Source: Strongylocentrotus droebachiensis
Lineage: Eukaryota > Echinodermata > Echinoidea > Camarodonta > Strongylocentrotidae
NCBI GenBank assembly: GCA_035222895.1
Contig: JAVYIG010001602.1
Span: forward strand, 186,001 to 250,000
Reading direction: 5' to 3'
DNA: 64,000 nucleotides
Shown: piece by piece, positions 41,701-56,700 of the stretch
Numbering within the stretch: position 1 is the stretch's first letter
How the letters are laid out: each line of letters opens with the position of its first letter
Translations under genes and position numbers: made by a program
The notes under the pieces: model-generated
What the model was told of the DNA's origin: nothing
Databases searched by the model: none
Seen by the model: the letters and a program-made list of their open reading frames with translations, nothing else

Positions 41701-44700
41701 TATAGCAGTGTAGGCCGATATGTATTTGTGTGTGCCTCCTGATGCATATAATGTGGGGCAACATCATCTAGAAACATTGCACTTAATGGCTAATCAAACA
41801 CAGCCCTTCAGGTGTGAAATCTGAGACCACAGAAGGGATCAATGAATTGCAAGTGTTTTATGCAAGTAGGCTTAGTGTAGATATGCATACATGTCTATGC
41901 CTTTCCTTGATTGTATATAACTGTCTGGACTGAAGCTGTAGGTGAAGGTTCTGTAAAGGATTATAAAATTATTATCAATACGCTTCATATGACTTTTCAA
42001 GTTTGAGTTTGAGTTTGAGTTTATTGACAACAAAAATAATAACAAGTAAAACACAAAGTATCAAGCATGATTACATAAAATATAACAATATAACACAAGA
42101 TCGATTACATTACACATGAATAATATAAATATTGTTTTACAAAGTATGTCGTATACAAATGGAATAAAATATTATGTGTACACTTTTGTTGTTAAAGGGG
42201 GTACCAGAAGTTAGCACAAGTGCTAGTCGAGTCTGGTTCCCTGTCTTTGGCAAGAATTTTAAAACTATTTTTTTTTTTTTTTTTACTATACTACATTATA
42301 TACATGTAACATAAACTATATAAGTAAACAAAGAAATAGAATAGTCCTTTAGAAATATTCCTTACTTAATATACATGGAAGTCAAATGTGTGTCGACTTC
42401 CGTATCAATACCAAACATACAGTAAATAAAAAATATATCATTATCTAGTGATCTTTTTAGAAATTCTCTAATCTGAGATTTATTTTTGCCATTTTAAGAA
42501 GTTTTAATTTTTGTTTAACTCAAAGTATTTAGATGTTTTGTTAACCCCTTCCGAAAAGCATTTTTAGATCGTATTCCTCTTAAATCGTATGGTATACTAT
42601 TCCATATTTTCACGCCCATAAATGATATTGAAAATTGACCTTGTGTGGTTTTGCATTTAGGCAGGTATAGTTGTCCTTGTTCTTTGCCCCTTGTGCCATA
42701 TCTGTGCTCTATTACCTGACAGTATTCAATTAAGGAGTGAGGAAGATTGCCATTTAATATAGATGAAGGTTGAGACGGATAGGAAATGAAGATTGTAAAT
42801 ATTTAAAACTTTTATCTTTTGGAACAAGGGCTCCGAATGGGTACCTCTTGGGCTAAAAGTTATCGCTCTCATTGCCATTTTCTGGGTAAGGAAAATACAA
42901 TTCAAGTTGGTTTTGTATGTGGTTCCCCATACTTCAATTCCATACAAAATATGTGGCTGGATTACTATACTAGATCACAAATCTGTTGGCTATAATTATG
43001 ACATTCGAGTTCTACAGTATAATCATAGTCTATACCAATTAGCTAATACCGTGAGATTTGATGACACATACTCCCACAATGATTAATGAAAAGCATAATG
43101 GAAAGAATGTCTTTGGCTAGCTGGCATTCATTCATTGAGTGTGTGTGCAAATGTGTATGCTAGCTATGTTCTCTGGTAAATAGTGGCTGGCATGGCCTCG
43201 AGGGCTGTGTGATATTGCCTGGGATCATATCATTATGAGTGTTTACGGCACAGAGGAGGTGAAACCTGCAGTATCCCTCAGCCAACCAATTTACGCTGCT
43301 GTGAAATTTTTCATTAGAATATTAAGGGAGGTTGGGCTGGGGTGGTAGCAGGCTAATAATATAATCATAAACCCCACCTACATGTACATGTACATGTACA
43401 TGTACATGTACAGTAGCTCATAGTGAGGAATATTGCTGGGGGGAAGAAAATTTAGATTTCATATAACAGGTCCAAACACTAGCAATCTTACAAGGTGTCA
43501 TTTTAAAAAAATACACACCAAGGTCTTCATGTAGTGCTATCAATGGACGAAGGATCTAAGGAGACATAGCACAATACATAATACATGTATAATCACACGC
43601 ATAATATTTGTTATTGTGTTTTTTAAAACTGTTTTGGGTTATCAGATGTTTGTTATTAGCCTGCTTTAAAAAATGGAACAAAGAAATTATAGTGTACTAA
43701 TCACATAAATAATGATTTCTGTATAGCTTGAATGTATAAAATCCACAAAAATACTACCTGATATTCTGTCAGTTAGGCCAAATAACAAAAATAATGTGTT
43801 TCTCCAGACTTGAAAAAAAAAGGAGGAGGCAGGGCATTACTATTTACTATTTTTGCAATTCTATGCAAGAGCATACAAGTGCATCAACTACACTGTAGTC
43901 TACTCAAGTCATTTCAATGGTTCACTGATCGAGATCCCGGCCCTTACACCAAGTGTAGAATTAGAATATGTTTAGGTGATTGGTACACTTAATCAAAGTA
44001 ATTAAATAGAGATATTGGATTTAAGACATGGAAACAAAAAACACACTAGATTTACAAGTGATAGTTGGGACATTATTAATGGATTTAAGCCCACCCGACC
44101 TACAGTTGCATTAAATCCAAGGAGGTTTAGATTACCCCCATGATTTAACACTTCCATGCATATATGGCATTTCACTATATAGTTTCAATTCATGTGATAG
44201 TAAGTATATGCACATGTGTCTGCTACATGTATGTAGTGATCAGAATTGTTTGTGACCTTTGATAGTGATACTTACCTTGAGTCTGATTCTGGTCATGCAT
44301 TGAAGAATACAAAGTGTGAAGGTTTTTCATTGACATAACCGATGATAACGAGGCCTTTTAGTACTACAATGAGTACATACTGTAGGTCTCTTTGTGTGTA
44401 ACTGTGTATGGCCTTATGTCCACATGTCTGTGATGACTCACTACATAGCAATTTTAAAACGCTTCAATATTGCTTGTACAGCACCTACATGTAGTTTGAC
44501 TTTTTTTTATTCAACATATGTCTGCTCATGGACATGTACATTTACTACAATAATGTATATTAACAATTGTGCTAAGCGAAAGACATGTAAATATTTGTCT
44601 GTAAGATAATATATTCACATACATACATGTATGATCCTTTGGAATTTTGAGCATATCATTAAGTAATCAGATTGATTAGAATTTCCCTAGTAGAGGTGAA

Positions 44701-47700
44701 CCCAGAACAAATACCATTTAGTTCTTCTGACTGTACAGCCTACAGGTCTCTTGAAATTTTAATTGAGGAAGTGCATTGACATAGCATGTCAAAGCTGGTG
44801 TTCACTCATCCTGAAGTAGAATCATGTCTGCACGCATTGCTAAGCCCTCTTATATTAAGGTGTTTATGCATGTCCTTTCAGAATTCATTGTTGTAATTTT
44901 CAATATGAAGTTTGACTATTGGCAATTGGGTTGGATTTGAGATATGTGTCACATTAAACTTATATATTTATGTGAATGTTGAAATAACATATTTAACTTT
45001 GTACATTGTACATTGTTCCCAAAGTCCCTAGTATAAAACATTAAACTATTACATTACTATAAAACATTAAACTTATGTTTCTGTGAATGTTGAAATAACA
45101 TATTTAATTTTGTATATTGATCCCAAAGTCCTAAGTGTAAAACGGCATCTTTGTTCTACAGCCTGTCCTATCTATACAAGCTACATGTAGTACCTCTAAG
45201 GCTGTCTCGATGCATACGTAGCGTATTATGTTCAGTCAAGCCTCTACTCAGCATGCTAATATTTGCACCAGCTATATTTGGACAGCCTGTGATTTGAAAA
45301 ATAATAAAGATATGGGATGAGCAATTATCAAAGCTCAGATAAAATTATTTATGCTAAAAAAAATCACTGACCCATTTCTCTTTTTTTTCTGCTTCTATTA
45401 AAACCAACTTAATTATATATCAGGGTGGACTTCCCCTTTAACTACATCCCTATAAATCTTTCCTTCACTTTAAAGCTGTGTGTGTCTTGCTTCAGGATAG
45501 GCAGGCACGAATGCTTGTATTGTTTGCTTGAATAGAAAGGAAATTACATCCTCTTTACAAATCATTGCCAGGGTCAGAGATGAACAGACGTTTGTATTAT
45601 GCACCCGTTTCATCTACACTAGTACTAGTATAAAAAGAAATTATAATTATACAGTGTTTCCTTAGCTCTGTTCATTGGAAATTATTTTTGACATAAAATG
45701 GGAGTATACATTTTTATTTTTTAGATACATTTACTCATACATGTATTTAAACTTAAAAAACATTTTTGGATGTCATTTGGTCAAATCAAAATGGTTCCTC
45801 TGGTACAATGTATACTTCATGAATACATGAAATACATATGTAAAAAATAAATGTCTATAACTTTTGTCATCAGTCATTGGTTATTTTTATGAGCGATGTT
45901 GGAGAACTTAATTTGTATAGATGATGGTGTACGGGCTGAATGTAAGACGTATCATAGCATGTACTTACATGTAAAAACAATGCTAGCAGGAGGCCAGAGA
46001 GGTTTAAATCAGCCCCAGATCGGGGCAACACATGACCTTTCATGCTTTCAAGAGTACAGCAAAGTTCATGGCATCTATAAAAATCATACCCATGTGGCAT
46101 GAAATAAAGTTTTATGTTTGTATAACAAACCTTATTTTATTCGTTATATGTTCAGTGCACACCTACATGGAATATTACGTTCTATTTTTGAAATTTCTCT
46201 CATTCATCCTAGAATTAAAAGGATATAAAACTCCAAACTTCACTTTTTGGTCATGTTATGTACCATTTGAATCAAATGAATCAATAAAAACCATTGATCT
46301 ATCTATCTTTCTATCTTTTACTTGTATCTTTTCAGAGCAAGGAAAGTACTGGAGACACGCAGCGCCTCTGATGACGACAAAGTGAGTATAAAACTATAAA
46401 ACAGAACAAATGTTATATACCCAGAAAATGACTTCCTACAAATCAAGTCAATTGGTTTTAATGCAAATTGTGAAATCATGTTATTCATGATAAAAATAGG
46501 TAAAAAAAAGTACTAGAAGAATTGCAAAATAAGGTACATATAATGTCTTTTTTTGGTGTGAAATTTAGAAATACTTTTTTTTTGATAGAACAGAATTAAA
46601 AGATTAAATTCAATGAAGGAAATGGTGTTGACATAAGTACTCTGCTAAGATTCATGTAGTTTGAATTCATTAAAAAGGTTAATTGTGTTTCATAGCATGA
46701 AAATGTGTATTCTAATATGAAATTAATGAATGTCTTCATGTGTGCAGTCAGAATTGATCTGAATAGAGAAGGCATGGTTTTATAGTTGTGATGTCATAAT
46801 TGTCATTGATAAATTCAGAATTAAAGTGTGTACAGCATGGGAGTGTTCATTGACTGGAAGAAAATGAAAAATTCCATCACTGATCAAGAATTCATTATTA
46901 ACAAAAGTTTGAGTAAACATTTGTGAAGTATCTGTATCTGTGTGCAGTAATTTGGATGGTCGATTTGATGTGATCCGTAGCATGTCCCCCTGAGGTTGCC
47001 ATCCTACATCCCTGCATCCCTTTCCCTCTTTGTGTCTGTCCATCTTGACCAATCCATCCATATATTAATTCCCTTCACTTTTGAGAAATAATTCATTCAT
47101 TTTCCAAACCATTGCATGTCTGTCTGATCTTTTTCCTGTCCTCTTTAATACTTGTTTATGTATGTATTGTCTGTAACTCTTTGTGTCTTTTTGAGCTAAC
47201 TTTGCCTGAACTATTCCTGTTTTATCCTAACTAATTCTTTTGTTTAACTTTTTAAGGGTACACGTACCTTTGATAGTTATTGTTGTAAACAATTTTAGTT
47301 TCCAACCAAAAGGAGAAAAATATCAAAATATAAATTATTTAAATGATATCATTTTTTATTTTTTTGCCTCAGATTTTAAGAATTTTAAAATTATTATTTA
47401 ATAATTAGAACTTGAAAAGAATAAAGAAAAAAAAAATCATATTTTAAATGACATGTTATAATTATTCAAGTGATTATACATTTAACATATCCATGAACAT
47501 TTTGCTGTTATGCAACAATCTTTGATTCTCAGTACGTGCATGCGTTCACATTTCATTTTGTTAGTAATACTAATTACATAATAACACACTAATTTGCAGA
47601 ATAATGCACCTTTTGAATTTTTATTCTAATATCGTTATGTACAGTGTACATTTACAAATAGAACTGGAACTTAGATTACCGGTAAAGGTATTTTCTGCTG

Positions 47701-50700
47701 GACTAAATCTGCTCGCTTTTACATCTTTATTGAAGAAGTAGATATGGGGGATTAAAAAAATAAGGAGAATGATATAGCTCTCTTTTTATTCTGAAGAGAT
47801 TAAATTCAATATGATTTTTGTTTTTATTTTGACATAAAATATTGCTAAGCTCTTGTTTAGATTCTTGATAACTCTTCTTTAATATTATTTCACCTCTTTT
47901 CACTGAAATTTATTCTTTTCTCTCCACCTCCTTCATGTATTTGTTTCAAATCTATACATTTTGTATTTCCTGTTGCCTCATTGTCATGTATCCATTCTAT
48001 ATTTATGTTTTTTCTTCTGTCTCCTATGCCTTCTGTACACATCTCTATGCTTTGTTTACATCATTGTCCGCAACATCCCGCTTTATACCCCCACTCTTCC
48101 ATTCCTGTATCGTCAATGTAACGCGTACCTTGTCTCGATGTAACATCCACCACCACCCATTTCGACCCCGCCCACCCCACTTCAAACCCCACCCCACCCT
48201 ACACCGGGGTGATACACTCTTCCATTGTATGATGTTTGGTTGTTGGCTCGGTGGCCATGCTACAGATCACAGACCTTGAGAGCCAACTCACAACATCCAA
48301 AACTCTTCAGGAGGAGGCAGATCACAAATACGATGAGGTATTATTATTATGCAATCAATGTGACCGGGTCACTACACAACAGCCACCAGGTGAATAGCAT
48401 TGCTCTCTATCCAAGGGAAGGTTCTCACATCATCATCAATACTGATCTGTCCAAAAGCAGTTCAGTGGACCCTATAATCTTCTCAAACTGTCCCACAAAG
48501 ATTTAAAATCTGTAGCCTATTGATTCTCTTCATCCCATCCCACTCTTTCACAATTTGTAATGAGCTTATCCAAGAAAGCTGTGCGATTTCCCCTTTTTTC
48601 TATACAAGTATGCCTAATAAAGTCACCCTTATTTGACCCAAGGGATGTCCCTGTTTGACCATAGGTTTGAAAATCACATCACATAATACATTACGGATGA
48701 GACTGAGACATGTTTGGGTGGAGATTGATACTTGAGAACTTCCCTTTTAGGAGCAGTACTGATCACTTGGTGACTGATAAAATGTTGCTAACCACTAAGT
48801 TTTTTCCTTGATTTGTTTTTAATTCCACTATCTCCCTCATGATGATGTGCATGGTTTTGCCTCTGAAAGATTATTGACTTAGAGCAGCGAATGAAAGAGA
48901 ATGCATCAAGAATAGAAGAACTCGACAGACTACACTCAGAGGTATTTGTCAAAACTTGTGATTTATTACAGGAAACTATTTGCTATTTCTTTTTAGTTTC
49001 ATAGTTTTATTTTATTCAGTGAGATTCTTAGGCTTCAAAGTTAACATTGAGACTAACTCTACAATGAAATAAAGCTCTTGATAGCTTTCAAAGTCAAGAA
49101 TTATAAAAACAATTTTCAAACCCAGAGTTTTTACAAAAGATGATAATATGGAGAGATTAGGCAACTAGATTATGAGATAGAACAGGGTAAATTCAAGGAG
49201 ATTTTTACATGGTATTTCATTGGATCAAGAACATTTTCATTCAAAATTGAACTGTGATACACCTATTGTAAGAACGCTATATAAGTGCCAATATTGTATT
49301 GCATTGTAATTGTTTCTTTAAAGATATCTTAACCCTCCTTTTTCCTGAGAACCAGTACAGGACCAGTTTTGCTTGAGCCCTGGGACTTGCTAACTCGTGG
49401 CAGGACCTTCAGCCCATTGAATCCATGTTTACACTTGGAGTCCATGTCCAATGGATCTTTATTTATTTTTGTTTTTATTGATTATTTATTCAGCACTTTC
49501 AAGAAATATGACAATGAAACAATATAATCATGGTGATTTCAAAATTAGAATGACAGAAATTATACAAACACAATTTTTGTAGCAATATTCTGAGTGTAAA
49601 AGATGGCGGCCAGGGAAGGAAAAAGCAAACTAAATCACTGTAACCATAATGATGCACTCAGAAGACTGGTAAAAGTATAGCATAAAGACAAATAAAGAGA
49701 GTAACAAAACGAGGATAAACAATAAGAAAATAAAAGGAGAGGCACAAGCAAATGTAACGCCAATATAGAAATTAGAAAATTCACAAATTATTACCTTGTT
49801 GCGATTGTATTTTGTTTGTATCCACTAGTCCCAGCGTAAGCTCCAGATGACAGAGCAACAGCTGGAGGTTGCTGAGGCCAAAAACACAGAGTGCGAAAGG
49901 TAAGAATCTTTGGCCCGTTTTCATAAAAGCATGTACTGAAGTAGGTAGGTTATAGAGGGCTCTACACAAAGAGGTTCCCAGGACACATGGCCCCCAAAAA
50001 TTTATGTCCGGACCCCAACTTTTTTTTAATTTTTTTTTAATGGGGCTCATACATACAGACTTCTAAAAAGTACAATTGGAACCCACTTGCAAAAAAAGTT
50101 AGTGTGGAACCCTTATTTTTAAAGTGCCTTTTTTCAACCTTTTCCTTCTGTAAAAATGACCACGATATATTCTGACAACATGAAACAAAAGTTAGCTCAA
50201 TATTTTACTGTATTGATATAAACTTTTAAATAATAGAATATATCTGAGAATTCTTTTTGATGATTGTTCTCCAACCAAACAGCAAATTGGCACAGCTTAC
50301 CGATGAGATCACCACCTTGAGGAATAACTGCAAGTCACTGGAAGCCCAGGACCGTGAATCAACAGAGCGTGAGGAGAAATACGAGGCATCAATCAAGCAA
50401 CTGAGGGACGGTCTCGATGAGGTACGAACAAAAATACTTTATTTCTCATGTATCATACTTTAACACTTGGTAGAACACCCAAATAAGAGGCGTTTTCGTT
50501 TGAAATTTTAAAAGTTTTGTTACGATCATTTGTCTGACATAAATCTGTGCAGTATTTGACTTATCACGTGATGGTGATATTATAATATATCATAATTGCA
50601 AAACAACAAACAGTGCACACATTGAATGACTGGCATATGGTCTAACTGCTATTTCAATTCAATTCAATTCAATATGGTCTAACTGCTGTTACAGGCTATA

Positions 50701-53700
50701 ATAATAGTGGGTTCTTGTAAAGCACTCATGTCTGTCAGACTTGCGAGTTGTTGCGCTCAACAATTATTACCCCGGCTTTAACATGGCTGCTATTACGATG
50801 CTCGCGCATTTCAAGGAATTAGTTCCTGTCAGGTACCCATTTACCCGATTTGGTTGAGTGTGACAAATGTAGTTTAATATTAAAGGACATTTGTGCCTCG
50901 ACTCGAACTGCAAACCATGCAATCCACAGTCTGGTTACTTATCCGCTAGACCACAAATAATGCAATTCAAATGGGCCCAAGTGATGATTCTAATCAAGCT
51001 TCACCAAACAGAAAATACTGTATATCTATGTATCTATGTTGTTCTTGGTTTGATTACAGGCTAGCAACCGTGCAGAGGGAGCTGAAGGCCAAGTCAAGTC
51101 TCTGCAACATCAAGTAGACTCTCTTGAAGGTACAGTAACTTGCATCTATCTACTACATCTATGTACTACCAACCAATCTTACATTACCATTACAGTAAGC
51201 TCTTCATCTAGACAGCACTATCATTCCTGCATCATGCAATGTCTGACAGCTCAGATATCATTTCAGGGTCCTTGTGTATCTTTGTATTTTGGTTTCAAGC
51301 TCAGAGACCTGGACATTACTTAGCTTGCCAAATTCAACTTAGTTGACGTTCATTTAAAGAGAACAGCAGAGAATTCACAGGAAACCAGTTAAAGTTTTGT
51401 TAGATGTCATCGGGGCAACAAAGGCCAGATTTTCAAGTTGCCCAAAAGGATTTTAGGTGATCAATGGCACCTAGGCAACAGCTAATTTGGGGCCCCAGTC
51501 ATGTATGATATGACTTTTAGAAGGAAAGCAGGCTTGTATAAAGTGCTAAAAGGGCAGAAAAGCAACTTGTTTTTGTAACAGTCCATCATAGTAGCTTTGT
51601 CACATACATGTTTGTCATCACTGCATCTCTCATTTGTCCACGCACATCTATTTTAAATAGGCTGTCTAGCATCATGCCCAGCCTTACCTACATTGATACT
51701 CGTATTAAATTGACTTTATATGAGGCCAGTGAATGAGCTTATGACCAGATGTTAAGATTGCTTTAGGGGATAGTGCTGTCTCCTTAGTAATCAATCTGTG
51801 ATGGTAATGTAGGATTTGAGCCCAATATGAAAACAACATTTGGTATGAAGCTGTGATGGTATCTCATGCTATTTGTTGTCAAAAGATTTCTTGTATGTCC
51901 TAACAGTAGGATTATACAGATCCTTTTGTTATCATTGTTATTTATATGGTAGAATGGCTAATAATATTTGAGTGAATAGCATAAGATAAGGACATAATTG
52001 ATGCGAGGTTCAGTGTCTAATGTAAGACATGCTCATATAGAGTATAGTAGGTTCTTTATCTTCATAGGTCAGATAATCGGTAGCGTTGAGATGTGCACAA
52101 AAACCAGATACCACTGAGATGCATAATACTGATGAAATGCTTCACTTTGTTCACATGTAAATCATGAACTTTTTTTCCCAACTGCTGTTTAAGACAGACA
52201 CATGTGCAGTGAATTCAAGCATCTCTCCATTCTAATACACAGTTATAATTGGAATAATAGTTTTCCTGAACTAATTGAATTCTAAATGGAAGAAGCATGG
52301 TTTGTTCCATCGATTTGCATTAACAAGCATGAAACCTTGAAGAACAACACAGATAGATACAGTAGACTTTAATCTCACAGTTTTGTCACTATCTGCAAAT
52401 GCCTTGCATATCTAGATGTACACACTTTCAGTCCTAAAGCATATATTCTTTCCTTATGTACTACAAGAACTTATTGGATAGATAGAATTGCACTATAAAC
52501 AAACAAACAAACAAACAAACACTTCACATTCCTGAGTAACATGTCCATGATAGGTTTGTCTCACTTTCACTACATGTAAGGGAGGGGGTGTGTTCATTCA
52601 TTTTACTACATGAATATAAGAATATTTCTTAAGACATCATAACCTCTAAATGGATATGTACTTCCTGCAACTAGTTTTGTGAGAAAGTTGTGCATGCAAA
52701 ATATTGAGGAAATGCTATCTTTTACAAGCTCTGACAAACTACATTGCATCATGCAATAAAAATCCAATTTACAGCACCTGCATCAACTGCACAGTATCCC
52801 ATAGAGACAAACAGACTGAAACTGACATTCTACCCCACTGATACCCATTAGCAGTGTAAATATAAATCATATTTTTCATAATCCAATCATGTGTTTGAAA
52901 CAGAAACTTGCATCTCTCAATCAGTATGTCATCTCCTGAGCTGCAGAAGGACGCTAACTGTCCATTAAGTGCTATCATGAGTTAGCGTACTTCTTGCTTC
53001 TCTAGAATCGATGTATTGAAAGTATCGCTCTGGGGCTTCCTTGATTATTAGCAGACATCTTTCTCGAGAATACACCATTACCATTTTATCTGTAGTCTTT
53101 TACACATATTAATGCACCACACCCAATACAGAATAAGCTACTTTTCACTTTCTGGTGTAAGATTTAATCACACATTCAAATGCTCTATTAGCGTGTAAAA
53201 TGGGCATAAATATACACAATTTCATTTTATAGCTTTCAATTCCACCCCAAAGTAGACAATCAAATAAACTAATGACCTAGAAACAAAACATAACTGAGTG
53301 TCAATCATTGTAATAATAATCTTTTTTATGTAGATTGATGTAATTTCTATATTTGATGTAGAAGTCCATTTCTTCATTACTAATACTTAAACTAATTATT
53401 AGAGTGTGTGTCATGGTTTGTGAACATTACATTGTTTCTCATCCTAAAAATATTTGTAGATTTTATACTTAATCTTACAAAAATAGCATGTCTCCTTGAA
53501 TATTCCATCAGTCCCATTCAAAGGGATATACAGGGAAAAAATAGAATGAAAAATATAGTGTATTTACTGGGAACTACTCGTAGGGAGTAATGATTGTGAT
53601 TTACTGTTGATAAAGGGGAAGTCGAGATTTTTGGTTACTCTTTTTTTTCTTCTTCAAACAAAGTTAAACGTGGATAGCCTGATTTTACAGCAGAGGAAAT

Positions 53701-56700
53701 AAACATTTCACTACTATGCTCAGTTCTTGAGTTTTCCTTGTGACAAATCTCTGATTAATCAAACAATAACAATTGTATGAAGGTCAACAACATTGGACTG
53801 GCTAGAATAAGTCGATTATAATTCAAGTTATCTCTGATAGAAACATTAAGATCTGCCAAACTCCATGTCTCATCATCATTGAGGTTGTCTTGTGTTGCAT
53901 GCAACCAATTTGCTGTTGTCTATTTTCTAATTTGTTTTTGATGTTGTGTCTCTAGATTGAGTATGTTCTTTTTCAAATTTTTTTCAAGATATCCTTTCAT
54001 CTTCTCAAGTTGATAACATATTGGACTTATCTCAGGTCGACTTGTCTTTGACTTGTCTTTGACTATGCTGACTGTCTATCCATGTAACAGTGTTTCTTTG
54101 TGGCATGAAGTCAATTCCATGGATGCACGAGATCCCACCCCATCCCCACGCCTGCCTGTACAATACAGTTCAATTCTCCCAACCTCAGTTATTACAATGT
54201 TACTGCTCATTGTGGTACGTTGCAAGTTGTCTTCTATTGGGCATCAGAGGCTGCAATACATGTGGAGTGTCTCATGAGTTGCATATGTTGTGCCACGATT
54301 ATTGTGGCATCCTAAGAGTGGATATGACAGCGACGTTCATCGAGCATCGGAGAGGCTTTGGAGATTTCTGTCATCGCAGACCATCTAGACCTATTGTGGA
54401 ACTGGTAAGGACTATTGCGAAAAGCAGCATGTCAAATCTCTTCCACCTAACCAATTCGTTGATGTTCTGAATGAATAGAGAAGTCATCTTATATAACCTT
54501 CATGTTGTGTTTCAAAAAGCTAGAATGACGCAGAAGGACTTGCTAGTACAACATGGTACTTTTAACTTGTGATTTCAACCAAGTTTGCATGCAGACGATG
54601 AAGACTTCATTTAACCAGACTCTTTCTTTTGTGTTAATACTGTTTCATAATCCATTGTAGGAAAATTTGTATATAATGCTTTGGTTTACTTGTGCAAGAT
54701 CCCAACAGAAAATAATTATAAATAGACTAGACCAACCTACATGTATGCATTGGCAATGAATTTAGAATGAACATTTTTGAAGGACATTGGCTCACAAGCT
54801 TCTTCTCTTTACAGTTAATAAAGGAACACTCTCTGTACTTGGTCCTACTTTGTAAAAAATAATAGTAATAGCATTACATCTTGTGATTTTGCATAATAAG
54901 GGATAAATAGAAACAATTTACTTGTCAAATTGCTTTTGATCAGGCCAAAATCAATATGTGAGATTAATTAAGGAGACTTAAAACAAATGTCGGTCTCTTC
55001 AGTAATGGAATGTTTGCTATTCCAGATTTTGAAAGTTTTCAGTTTTGTCCTCGCCCTTGGTTTTCAGATGTGTGTTGAGCTTGCTGGTGTTATTTTAATT
55101 TGTTGTAATCAAAACGTTCCAGTTAGATCTTGCAGTTCGTTAGATTATATGCATGAACAAGGATTCTGTATTTCTGTCTGTGTGTTGATCCATCTATATA
55201 TCCTGCTTGAAATATAAACATACTTTGTCACATGTAAGCATGCTGCTCTGTGTGGTTGTATGAAATACAAGTTTGTACTGTATTCTTAGACATTTGTCAT
55301 GTGTGTACAGATATTCTGTGAATTTTCTACCAGTTACTCTTCCTGATTCTTGTCTGATAGTCATACTAGGAGATTAATTAACCCTTTACATGATTTTCTC
55401 TGGAACAACAAAACTCTTGGATTTTATCTATCACTTTAATTGGTTTTAAAGTGGACCAATTACCAGAAATAGTTTTGTTCTGTATATCTGGGGATTTATG
55501 TATGTGTTCTATATTTTAATCATGATATTACATTTCAGATAAACATTGATTCTCTCTATTGAATTTGGTGCACCAATAATATGCAGGCTCTACTATACAG
55601 GCCATAGTATAAAATAAATGTTTCCCCTTTAATGCTCTTTGGTCATTAATCATTTAAATGTCATATAGTTTCATTGGATGATATTATGTTCAGTTTTGAG
55701 TGATAGATCTCCTTTAAGCAGAACACTGTTATGATATATTGTGGCTTACTGCAGAGATGCAGGATGTAAAGCCGACGGTTTATGGCCGGGGGTCATTAGA
55801 AGCTCTCTCTGATTGAGAGATGGGGACAGGGGGTGTTGAGAATGGACATTGCAGGAAACGTACCCGACAAGCTATGTGTCAGTCAGTCAGACAAAGATTG
55901 ACCAGAGGGACATTCAGGGGAGAGGAGGTAGGGTAAGGGTGAATGAAAGTGCAAGAAAAACTGGGAAATATTTAATTGAACAATTGTAAATGGTGTAGTA
56001 ATTCAAATGGGGGGGGGGGGGGGCATGTACAGTAATGACTATAAAGAAGGGAATCAAATCCGTTTTGTCAGTGATGAGTTGTCTGATAGAGACTTGTAGT
56101 AGTTATCAGCAATTAAAAAGCACTTAAGGAATTTATAGGTTTGTTTGTTGCAAAGGGTATGCAGCTCTAGAGGAATGTGTATCATGACATACATGCATCT
56201 ATGTAAAATGTAGGCCTACATGTACGTTAACAAAACTTGAGCATTTAATAATCTGTATGCTTTCAAAGGTTTACAGTTATGGAAAGGAAAGTTTTCTTCC
56301 TTGAAAATAAGTATGTTACAGGTTCGAGTACCGTAGTTCAGGTGTAACAAGCTAACACCCCCCTCCCCGTTAAGTTTTGTGCGCTTTTTTTCCTTCTTTC
56401 TAAATATGTTTAGGAAAGAGTTCAGTTTAACTAGATTTATAGTGTGTTTTAGTAGTGATACTTCAGCACAGAAAGTCTTGTTTCCCTTCCTGTTCCTTTC
56501 TTTCAGTTTCTCCCACTGCATTTCTTACATTGTACAGAGTTTTATTTTATTGATAAATGAATGAAAGATGCAAATATTTCAAACTGTAGGTACCATGCAG
56601 TCAGCATGTTATACACGTAAGCCTAGAAATATGCTGGTAATTCAAGCAGAAAGTCAATTTCAGAATTATTGATTGTTACATTCTCTAGTTTGGAACCTCA

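Larger units (their letters stand above)
39591..46335 (+). other. Tropomyosin intron between exon 3 and exon 4a (6.7 kb)
   Basis: No exon seen. Main contents: the 3' end of a LINE on the minus strand (42.0-42.96 kb), a TACATG tandem (43.38 kb), a ~100-bp tandem duplication (44.95 kb) and AT-rich filler. Confidence 0.6.

Noticed and set aside
54053-54470. Two overlapping open frames (74 and 126 codons) in the intron before exon 9(1)
   Set aside because: No recognisable family, no heptads, and no clean acceptor/phase for tropomyosin; a good donor (CTG|GTAAGG) alone is not enough.
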